Part shown: positions 24,201 through 32,984 of the stretch, in pieces
Layout: every line of letters starts with the position of its first letter
Numbering within the stretch: position 1 is the first letter of the stretch
NCBI GenBank assembly: GCA_037176905.1
Contig: JBBBWG010028888.1
Span: 17,309-56,135, forward strand
Reading direction: 5' to 3'
Length of the DNA: 38,827 nucleotides
Origin: Azolla pinnata
Taxonomy: Eukaryota; Streptophyta; Polypodiopsida; Salviniales; Salviniaceae
Translations under genes and position numbers: made by a program
The notes under the pieces: generated by a model
What the model saw: only the letters and a program-made list of their open reading frames with translations
What the model was told of the DNA's origin: nothing
The model's database searches: none

Positions 24201-26027
24201 TATTTCCAGGTGAGTTATTCTGCCCCTCCTCTTGATAGGTACCATCAGGATAAACCCATAGATGTGTACCAGGTGGGCATTGTACGCCTGCAAACTTTAA
24301 AGAAGAAAAAGAGTGAATCAGTATCAGGACCGTTACAACCCACCAAGAGTTGCTTGAGGAAAAGCCCAAAAGAAAAGAGATTTGCTTACCTTCAACATTT
24401 TCAACTCTATTTGAGTGATCTCTCTTCCATTCATGAACACTTCAGTGGTGCCATTGCTGGCTCGCTCCATTAGTCTACCACCAACATTAAGCTCTGCCGT
24501 GATGATCTTATCAGGCTTCTCTCCCTCCTAAACAGAACATGGAAGAATTTCTCACCATCAATATAAAAGCAAGGATTTTTCAGTTTACTTTTGCTACTTT
24601 CTTAGATGAATCAACTTGTTAAAATCTTTATTAATATCATCTTTATCCTGCAGGCACTTTACTATTTCCGATTTCTTTCTTCTTTGGCATCAAACATAGA
24701 TGCATAATCTCCGGTATGTTAATATATCTGTGTATCTCATGCCTACAATATCTGATGTAGTGCAGAAGTGAATAAAGACAATGCAGCAAATTACCACACA
24801 CACCTTTCCCCAGAGCCCAGATTGCCTATCATACCAATACCGCCCTGGCTTCAGCTTTGACGGGGGGCTACTACATCCAACCAGCTCAGCAAGCTCTTGT
24901 GCCCGAAGCTGCCTCCCATTAACAACCAAATCTTCAGGACGGAGCTGATTGGCTGAACACTCCCTTTCTGCCTTCATTATCTGCTGAACTTCTAACGGGC
25001 TTAATAGACTTTGTAAGAGCCTTGAAGGCTTTCCTAATGTTACACGTTTTCCTTCATCAATGGGATGGGTTATACATCCAATACATTTCCTTCCTTCTGA
25101 CATTGAGCCCATGGCTTTGAGAATACAGCTTCGGCAATACTTGGCATTGCATACCAAGCAAGACTCTTTCTCTTGGAATTTCAGGGATCTCGAGCACTCG
25201 TAGCATTCCCCTTTCTTTCTAATCCTACTATTCAGGATTGATTCTTCTCTTACCTCATTAGGAAGGCTATTGGCGGGGCCCCTGTGATGGGCTTCACTTA
25301 ATGGTGATAATTGCTGCCGCACTCGCTGTTGTTGTTGTTGTTGTGGCTGCTGCTGCTGTTGTTGAGCACTTGATAATCTGAAGCTTGAAGGGGGAATCCC
25401 CTTTTCATCATCGACGTCTTTTGAGAGAGGATCATGATCCTCCATCTCCACATGGAATGATTCGATCCTGGCCACTTGTTGGGCTGATGCTGAGAGAGAT
25501 GGAGAGGTGGAGAGTGGAGGCGAATCATCATCGACCCTTCCATTTACTTCAGTTGCTAAACTATGATTAGGGCATTCGATAGGGAGGTCTAAACTGTGGG
25601 AGAAAGGAGGTCCTCCATCTGGACTCTCTCCTCCGGCTTCTTTGATTATTGGGATTTCCTTCTCCTTCTCCACATTTGCAACCACCATCCCTTGTTCAGA
25701 TTGCGCATGGGATGAGATCGATGTTTCCAGCTCCTCTTCCACTAGGCCTAGCTGCATTTTCCTTCCGAATGACGAAAGCTCGGTCTGCGAGAAGGTGCTG
25801 GGAATGGCTTCATTTAGGGTTTCAGAACTGATTGGCGCTTCTGTGCTGATCAATGCTTCTGCTTTGGACACGATATTAGCGAGGCAAGGACCTTCGTAGA
25901 TTGTGGGGAATGAGTTCTCAAGCCTCTCTCCATCAGGAATGGCCGTATCCAGAGGAGGAATGCTTTGCAGAGCCTCTTGCCATGATCGATCCTCGTCCTC
26001 TGTTACATTCTGATTCTTCTCTCCCAT
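21275..26027 (-). CDS. XLG: Extra-large G protein (XLG), 8 exons
   Basis: Plant-specific non-canonical G-alpha that pairs with G-beta-gamma in immune, root and hormone signalling, mainly at the plasma membrane and nucleus (family knowledge). Exons, minus strand: 26027-24804, 24527-24390, 24294-24190, 24043-23876, 23200-22963, 22886-22636, 22515-22346 and 21869-21275; total 2889 nt, 962 aa, frame closed. Residues 1-270 are a low-complexity acidic/Ser tail with a polyQ tract (Q6-P-Q6, about 221-234). A Cys-rich segment lies at about 272-320 ([26 protein letters not shown]). The G-alpha-like domain starts at about 520: degenerate P-loop [13 protein letters not shown] (533-545; Thr replaces the catalytic Lys), degenerate switch [22 protein letters not shown], and intact NKFD (842-845). 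Exon 3 uses the acceptor before TTTGCAGG, because the next AG, seven bases on, breaks frame. Confidence 0.95.
25323..25365. repeat. CAA/CAG trinucleotide run coding polyglutamine in XLG exon 1
   Basis: On the coding strand CAA and CAG codons give six Gln, one Pro and six Gln near residues 221-234, between the acidic tail and the Cys-rich segment. Mixed codons suggest an older, partly stabilised tract. Confidence 0.85.
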
Positions 26028-26266
26028 GGCAGCTAGAAATTCTTTGAGCAGAGATCTGCAGAGCGTCCTATCCCCAAATCTTAGAAAGCAAAGCCAAAAC
26101 AGAGAGCCAAATGCCTTCTTTCCCTGATGGAAGAAACCGAAGCCCTAAACTCTGGAAACAAAAACGATCACTGAGTGCCTTGTGGGGAAGAGCAATTAAA
26201 CCTCGATCTGCAGGAAACTGCTTCAGCTTACAGAAAGCGGATGCTAATGAGGGCCCACAATCCAAG

Positions 26267-26288
26267 CCCTAACCCTAACCCTAACCCT
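26267..26288. repeat. Interstitial CCCTAA telomere-like array in the XLG upstream region
   Basis: Three and a half CCCTAA units (six-base type) lie about 240 bases upstream of the XLG ATG. On the XLG coding strand they read TTAGGG. Single telo-box words (TTAGGGTTT and similar) recur at about 26627, 26716, 26769, 26869 and 26908 to 26998. Confidence 0.8.
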
Positions 26289-26902
26289 GAAAGCAGGGAA
26301 TCTTCACCCGAAACAGAAGGAAAACTAGCTCTTTAGCTGTAGCCCAAGGAGTAGCCAACAGATTTTGCTTACCAGAAGAAGATGGTCCAAAGGATGGCAA
26401 TGAAGAGCTCGAGAAATGAGGCAAGAGGAGCTTCAGTCGGCCATAGCCAGCTGCACATGGAAGATACGGTCTTTTTCTACCTCCCTTCCGGCATCTGCCC
26501 AGGGGAGAAACACGGCCTTCTACTTCCTTGCAATCTCACTTCCGACATCTTCCCACAGGCAACGAGCTATGGAGCCGATGCTCCATTCCGGGGGGGTGAT
26601 TAGGACCTCTCCGCAAAAACCCTGAGTAGGGTTTCTCTGAGCTCAGTCCGTCTGCAACAGTGCCCGGAATGGCGAATTCTGCGAGCAGAGGCGCACACAC
26701 GGGCGGCAAACAGCTTAGGGTTTCTGTGCAGCGCCGAGGCACACGCACAGAAATGCCGGGTTCACCGATTAGGGTTTCTGAAGCTCCACGCGCCATATCC
26801 GTGTATCCGCCATGGGGGCGAAGGGAGGTCGATCGAGTGCGGGGAAAGCAGGAAGGCAATGGGGCAAAGGGTTAGGGTATTCTCGAGCTCGCGCGATCTG
26901 TT

Positions 26903-26998
26903 GGGGATTAGGGTTTGGATCGAAGGGCCGACGATGGCGATTCGGGGATTAGGGTTTGGATCGAAGGGCCGACGATGGCGATTCGGGGATTAGGGTTT
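26903..26998. repeat. 41-bp tandem repeat carrying GATTAGGGTTTG
   Basis: Copies start GGGGATTAGGGTTTGGATCG at 26903 and 26944, with a partial third copy at 26985. The two full 41-base units look identical. Each contains a telo-box-like TTAGGGTTT and GGGCCGACGATGGCGATTC. Confidence 0.9.
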
Positions 26999-27119
26999 GT
27001 CTGTCTGTGCGCGAGACAGACACAGACAGACACAGAGATGGAGATGGAGATGGAGATGGAGCTGATTTCGTACGTATACGGTACGTATCCGATACGTATA
27101 CATGACCGTATATATACCC

Positions 27120-27353
27120 CGCATCGTATGTGCCGGTATGCATCCATGCATGCATGCATGCATGCCTGCATGTGTGCGTGGATGCGCATATGCGTGCATG
27201 TGTGCCTATGTATGCACATGCGTGCAATTGCATGCATGCATGCAGTGAATACATACATCCGGAGGCATCGTATGCAATTGGCATGCATGCATGTATGCAT
27301 GCGTACGTGCGTGCATGCATGCATGCATGTGTGCATGGGCGCATGTGTGCATG
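27120..27353. repeat. TG/CATG-rich satellite, left of the assembly gap
   Basis: GCATGCATGTGTGCGTG-type alternating purine/pyrimidine sequence, TG-rich on the plus strand (opposite in sense to the CA-rich block at 11.3-12.8 kb). Its last 77 bases, 27277-27353, reappear right after the run of N. Confidence 0.85.
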
Positions 27354-27453
27354 NNNNNNNNNNNNNNNNNNNNNNNNNNNNNNNNNNNNNNNNNNNNNNN
27401 NNNNNNNNNNNNNNNNNNNNNNNNNNNNNNNNNNNNNNNNNNNNNNNNNNNNN
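27354..27453. other. Assembly gap of exactly 100 N
   Basis: One hundred N is the usual placeholder for a gap of unknown size. The 77 bases on the left (27277-27353) and the 77 bases on the right (27454-27530) read as identical, so the two contigs may simply overlap, or the gap may sit in a longer tandem repeat. Confidence 0.95.
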
Positions 27454-27710
27454 ATTGGCATGCATGCATGTATGCATGCGTACGTGCGTGCATGCATGCA
27501 TGCATGTGTGCATGGGCGCATGTGTGCATGGGCGCATGTGTGCATGCATGCGTGCGTTTGCGTAGTTATGTATGCATGCATGTAGACACACGGTGTCCCA
27601 TGCATTCGCAGTTCGCAGCTGCATTCACATACATGCACCGTATAAATACGCATAGACATCATGTGTGTGTGAATGTATGTATGTATGTGTGTGTGTGTGT
27701 ATGCGTATAC
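27454..27710. repeat. TG/CATG-rich satellite, right of the assembly gap
   Basis: Continues the alternating TG/CA composition, including GGGCGCATGTGTGCAT repeated twice, and ends in GTAT/TGTG runs near 27700. Open frames across the gap are artefacts of the repeat and the N run. Confidence 0.8.
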
Positions 27711-28244
27711 TTTCGACTCGTCTATCCATTCATGGACACAGCCAGATCGACGAGAAATCCCAGACTCCGATTCAGTGTCGATGGCACCAGTTGCAGATTA
27801 TATGCACTTGTAGCTCGAATTCGAGCCCGACTGCGACAGAAGATCTGCTTGCAGAGCCCGTGTCCCCTGCCGAGTGCATTTGCTAGCTATGTAGGTTGGG
27901 CTCAACCGCAGAATGCATCTGCAATTCCTGCAACTCTGCCGGAAAAACAAGATGCATCTGCTGCTGCTGGACGAGTCTTGAAAGCTGCAACAATGCGCCC
28001 TACAGAGGCCGGATGAGGCATCAGATTGCCAGAATGCATCGTTCTGCAGCTCAGATTCCCAGCGGAATATGATCGGGCCTCGTTCATCCGGAGAGAATGC
28101 TTTTTGCAACCAGGGTCATGCTCGAACTGAAGAATGCAATTGCAGCTGCATCGGGCTCAACGGCAGAATGGCATCCGTACTTCACATTCCTGCGGGCTAT
28201 CCGATTCTGCACCCATTGGTTTATCAGATAGTACGCTTTGCCTG

Positions 28245-28264
28245 ATATATATATATATATATAT
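28245..28264. repeat. (AT)n microsatellite
   Basis: Ten uninterrupted AT units in non-coding sequence. Confidence 0.9.
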
Positions 28265-28669
28265 GCGCTTATACACAACCTCAATGTCTCCCTCGATCTG
28301 GAAATGATCTAGGAATGAGTTGTTGTCGCATGATCGGAGCTGAGATCAAAGAAGCATGATCACATAGTCTGTTCACTTGGGGAGCCCTAGGATCATAAAA
28401 GCTTGCCCATTTGGCCACATCTGGGGGGCTCAGAGGCTTGCTGATAGGCTTTTTCCGAGGCTCCCGATTCTCGAGGAACGAAAGTTTACTCGGCTTCGTC
28501 TCGATTTTTAACCCGATGCCCGATGCATGTGGTTCAAAGTTTTACGGTATCGTCGATGCAGAACGCAGAGCAGAGTGCCTGTTTACAAAGCTTTCTCGGA
28601 ATCCAAGACTCGTGACAACATGGTTTCACATTGAGATACTCTATTACTTGCGTATCTATATGTTTATCT

Positions 28670-28830
28670 ATTGTATGTATGTATGTTTGTACGTATGCAT
28701 GCGTGTCTGAATGCATGAAGCAATGTACGTACGTATCGCATGTATGTGTGTTTGATGTGCATGAAGCGATGTATGTGTGCATGTATGCATATGTGCGCGT
28801 TTGAATGCACGAAGCAATGCATGTATATGC
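28670..28830. repeat. GTAT/GCAT-rich repeat with a ~45-49-bp unit
   Basis: The words TGAATGCATGAAGCAATG, TGATGTGCATGAAGCGATG and TGAATGCACGAAGCAATG start at 28708, 28753 and 28802. They are separated by TG-rich microsatellite, giving a short tandem repeat of three copies. Confidence 0.75.
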
Positions 28831-28839
28831 ATCGATGTT

Positions 28840-30180
28840 GTTGCAAAACGCGCATTTTGTTTGTAAAATATGTTTTTTCGAATGCTCGGACGTATTCTAC
28901 ACGTATTTAGCATTTTGAAAACTGTGATTTTCTAGCTGAATATATAAATATCAATAATTATTTCTTGCCAGCGCTGCTATTTTGTCTTTAAGATGAATAT
29001 AAACTTATAATTCAAAGTTGATTTTCCACAATTTAAGATTTTATTGATTTACTAATGCCAAACACTGGAATATGCGATTTTTTTTTGTGATATATAGGTT
29101 TAATCGATCGTAAATTTGTACAATTATCTAACAGTATTTTAACGTATTTAACCCCTATTTAACGTATTTAACCCGGAGATAACAACTGAATGACAAAATA
29201 TGCATTCCAAGCATTTACATATTTTTATTAAAATACTTATAAATTGCGCAGCATACGTACTGTATGTGTACAATATGCGATGTATGTAACAAAATGATAT
29301 GTACATGGGTATGTATCAGTTGTTTGGTCATGTTGTTTCAATGCGCCGAACTTGTTCTAACAACCAAAGGGCAACAAACGCGTGTTCTCGCAATCAGTTT
29401 TGCACGATTCATCGATGGGTGTTCAAATCCAAACGACACAAGTGCAACGAAAATTCGATCGCTCGATCAACTGTTGGAGCCGATCGATTGATCGTTTTCG
29501 CCTTTCCGAGAACTCTTTATCGACGTCTAGATCAGCATTGAATGCATCACGAATCTTCGACTGGAACAGCGCACTCACGCAGTTTAGCTCTTTAACGATC
29601 GATACTGTGCACACTCGTATGCATCGATCTAAAGATGTTAGCACCACATGCATGCATACATTTGGACCATAGCCAATATAGATTCATGCATGTACATGCA
29701 TGCATATATTTGAGGATTTGGACGAATACCCGTAATAGAGGGCGATCGTTCCGATGCAAGAAGACAACGATCTCAGAATAGACATCTCATGTTTGTACCC
29801 CTTTAGCTAGACAATACGAAATAGTTTAACGAATCGAGATCGTTTTCTTTTTGTGAGTGAATTATTCTTTCATTAATTATAGTGAAAAAACATCAAATGG
29901 ATTACACCAAGCGAGGTCCTTGGCTTGTGCACAGAAATAACCAAGATGGCCCTTGTTACTTATAAGTTGCAATAGAACACTTCACTAGGCCTTAAAATTA
30001 GACCACGTCAGCTGATTAACCACCTACGTGTTGTGTTAACTAGAGTGCAGAAGGGAGCTTAATCCACACATTTTCAGTAATGCTATTTCGTATGGGTATC
30101 ACTTCATTAAAAAAGGGGATGCGTTTCTGCGACCTATTTTGTTCTTCCTTTTGCGGAGATTCCAGTCTACAGGCCTTTCT
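28840..30180. other. Gene-free AT-rich interval
   Basis: About 1.3 kb without a supportable gene. It contains a 20-base-spaced direct repeat, TTTAACGTATTTAACCC at 29138 and 29158, and several GATCGAT words near 29450-29500 and 29600. No tRNA arms, transposon ends or conserved protein segments were recognised. Confidence 0.45.
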
Positions 30181-30184
30181 TCTA

Positions 30185-30287
30185 CCCATTTCGTCTGATA
30201 TTCAGAGATGTATTCTTTGACCCGTTTTGTCTGATATCCGGAGATTGTTTCTTCAAACCCGTTTGGCCCGATATCCGGAGAGTGTAC
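30185..30287. repeat. 36-37-bp tandem repeat (CCCGTTTTGTCTGATATCCGGAGA type)
   Basis: Three diverged copies start at 30185, 30221 and 30258. Each has CCC(A/G)TTT, GATAT(T/C)C(A/C/G)GAGA and a T-rich spacer. They lead straight into the larger GGAATC minisatellite ahead of the MDL gene. Confidence 0.75.
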
Positions 30288-30429
30288 AAGATACAGAGGA
30301 ATCGATCTACTACTGATCCAGAGGAAGATTCCATTCCTCCGTTGCTCTCAGCCAGCGATCCAAAGCCGAGGGCAAGGGCCTTTGTTCTGCCCGATTCCGT
30401 CGGATACCTGGAGCTTCGTACAAGGCAGA

Positions 30430-30870
30430 GGGATTCCGAGAGGGAATCTATCAGATTCCAGGAGTGGACTATCAAATTCCAGGTGGGAATCTATTGGATT
30501 CCAAGAGGGAATCTATCGGAATCGAGAGGGAATCTATCGGATTCCAAGAGTGGACTCTATCAAATTTCAGGAGTGGACTCTTATCAAATTCTGGAATCTA
30601 TCGGATTCCAAGAGGGAATCTACCAGATTCCAGGAGCGACCACGTTCCAGGACTGGACTATCAGATTCCAGGAGTGGACTATCAAATTCCAGGTGGGAAT
30701 CTATTGGAATCCAAGAGGGAATCTATTGGAATCGAGAGGGAATCGATCGGATTCCAAGAGTGGACTCTATCAGATTTCAGGAGTGGACTCTTATCAGATT
30801 CTGGAATCTATCGGATTCCAGGAGGGAATCTACCAGATTCCAGGAGCGACCACGATGGACTCTCTCGGCT
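30430..30870. repeat. Palindromic GGAATC/GATTCC minisatellite with a 210-bp higher-order duplication
   Basis: Built from words such as GGAATCTATCGGATTCC, where GGAATC and GATTCC form a perfect 6-bp inverted repeat around TATCG, joined by AAGAG or AGGAG. Above this, a 210-base block is duplicated: GGAGTGGACTATCAAATTCC at 30461 and 30671, and CAGGAGCGACCACG at 30631 and 30841. As 210 is a multiple of three, the duplication keeps every frame open. Confidence 0.9.
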
Positions 30871-31119
30871 TCTGGGAGCGAGCACGAGGGGAATCTATCG
30901 GTGAGCCGGGGCCGAGAGATTCCCGATCCATTCGGAGCGAGAATCTCCAGCGGGGAGATTCCAGAACGGAATCTCTGGGAAGGAATATTCCGGAGGAGAT
31001 CTCTATCCACTCCTCCATCTCTCGCATCTCTCTCTCTCTCTCTCTCTGTTTTTCTCTGTTTTTCTCTTGTCTCTTTTCTTTGCACTTCTCTGTTGTGTTT
31101 TCTTCTGTGTTGCAGAGAA

Positions 31120-32984
31120 ATGCCGACCTTGAACGTGAGCACGAACGTGCCCCTCGACGGCGTCTCCACCTCCGACATCCTCAAGGACCTCAGCAAAGCC
31201 GTGGCCAGAACCATCGGCAAGCCCGAACAGGTATCTGCTTCCTTCCGCCATCAGAATTCTAGGGTTTTCTTCTTTCTTCAAGACAGAAGAAAGCGCATGC
31301 AAAAGCCTTTCCTTGTGTCGTTTGCTAGCGCTAAGACTTGTATGGAAGTTCTGTCCAAGTTCAGCTCGAGGAATTCGATGTAGCAAGCATCATGCAGAAC
31401 AAAATCGCAGCAGTTATTCTGTTCAGAAATTTTACCTGGAGTTGGGACTACTAAGCCATAGAACCCTGATGGAGAAGACATGCCACCCATGTGAGAGAAG
31501 CAATTCCCATCTTTTCTGTGTTCCGTGATGTTTATCTGACACCCAAAAGAATTATGGTTAAGAAAAGCTTCTGACGCAGATGATGGAAAGGGAGAAGAAA
31601 TTGCTAGCTATGAACCAGTGCAAAACCTTACTTTCAGTGTTTGAACTGTTGCCAAAAACATATGACTGACATCGGAGACAGTGCATCCAGCTTTCTTCTA
31701 CACATTTCTAGTGTTTGTTTGTATTATGCTCAAAATGTTAACCGATTTGGTGTCTTATTATAGACCTTATAGGTATCAGAGGCTAGAGCTGAAAACCTTC
31801 ATTATTTGTGGGACACATGCATGTTGTACATCTAATAGAACAGACACAGCTAATATACAGCATATAGGAAACATAGGAGTTACACCTTTGTAGCTAAACA
31901 TTTTTACATGGTGTACGTGACATACAAAGAAGATCGACATCTGAGAACCCCAAAGCTCCAAGTAAGAGAGAAATAAACAATAATGTCAAATTTGGGAAAA
32001 ATGGTCAAATGTTCTGTGCAGTAATGTTTATATGAAATACAGCTGGTTGTTTCCATTACTTCACTATTTCCACAAGTGCTTGGTCACCCCACCTCAAGCA
32101 CCCATCTATACTATTTGAGCAGCAACAAATTTGGCATTTTCTTTTTATAGACATCCACCTGGGGAAGTAACACTAATTTAGTGGCATTTAAATAATAAAA
32201 GACAACTCAGAGTATATCAGAAGTTTTCTGCTGTTTTCACAGAGAGTATGGAAGGGTATATTTCTGTTTAATGGCAGTCCTGATCAATGTCAGATAGAGG
32301 TAGCATCTCCATATGAATATTATGTGTTTGTGTAGGTTTGTGTCATATGTACATGTTTCACTTGCTCAACATAGACACAAATATATAGTCATACAAGTAG
32401 ATCCTAGATCTCCTCGGTATGTGTATCTACTGTAAAATGGTATATGGAAACAAGTCCATAGTAGTTGAGACTCCTGATCCTAACCATGTCTTTCTCATGA
32501 ATTATACATGTAATCTGCAGTATGTGATGGTTCTCATAAGAGGGGGCGTACCCATGTCATTTGCTGGTACTGAAGAGCCCACAGCCTATGGTGAGATCGT
32601 TTCCATTGGTGGCCTCGGACCATCAGTCAACAAATCCATTAGTGCAGCCATTGCAGAGATCCTGGAATCCAAGCTTTCTGTGCCAAATTCTCGTTTCTAT
32701 CTTAAGTTCACTGATGTGAAGGTGAGTCTCAAAGTTGTGAAAGTAGTGAAATGGGCATTTCTGAAGTCTATTTTTATTCGAAATATTGTTTATCGGGCAA
32801 AAAATAGAATATATATTTGCCTTGATGGACTGAATATATTTTCTATATAGTGAGGGGAGCAGCCATTGCTTTGGGTCTTATTTGAGTAAGAATTCTAAAC
32901 ATGACAAGAAGCTCATCCATGATTGATTTGTTCGTTATGCTTCCTCAGGGATCAGATTTTGGGTGGAAAGGATCGACATTTTGA
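31120..32984 (+). CDS. MDL: MIF/D-dopachrome tautomerase-like protein (MDL), 3 exons
   Basis: Plant member of the macrophage migration inhibitory factor family, a small trimeric tautomerase-fold protein of the cytosol or peroxisome with ties to immunity. Exons: 31120-31230, 32521-32721 and 32949-32984; total 348 nt, 115 aa, matching the family's usual 112-120. Pro2, the N-terminal catalytic base after Met removal, is present (MPTLNVSTNVPLDGV). The core includes YVMVLIRGGVPMSFAGTEEPTAYGEIVSIGG, ILESKLSVPNSRFYLKF and the end GSDFGWKGSTF. Invertebrate and vertebrate MIFs are only distantly similar. Intron 1 is 1290 bases. A CT-rich tract followed by TTGCAG just before the ATG looks like the acceptor of a 5'-leader intron. 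The frame upstream of the ATG is open back to 30382 (see findings); the ATG at 31120 is chosen because Pro must follow the initiator Met. Confidence 0.95.
31231..32520. other. First intron of the MDL gene
   Basis: 1.29 kb with donor GTATCTGC and acceptor AATCTGCAG. Short open frames in it (for example 31681-31893) have no recognisable content. Confidence 0.6.

Noticed and set aside
24284..24294. Alternative XLG exon 3 acceptor at the TTTGCAG just inside the exon
   Set aside because: It shifts the frame and loses the conserved AGVQC; the upstream AAAG acceptor keeps the frame from exon 2.
26908..28016. Open frames of 200-240 codons spanning the run of N
   Set aside because: They are built from the TG/CATG satellite and translated N. 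There is no domain, and the gap itself is doubtful.
29415..29430. GTTCAAATCC word resembling a tRNA T-loop
   Set aside because: No matching acceptor, D or anticodon stems could be drawn around it.
30182..30475. Minus-strand frame of 97 codons over the 36-37-bp repeats
   Set aside because: Repeat-derived, no recognisable content, and antisense to the MDL upstream region.
31231..31260. MDL intron 1 donor GTATCTGC considered as a U12 5' site
   Set aside because: It misses the GTATCCTTT core, and the acceptor side has a CTAAC word too far (about 40 bases) from the AG for a U12 branch point.
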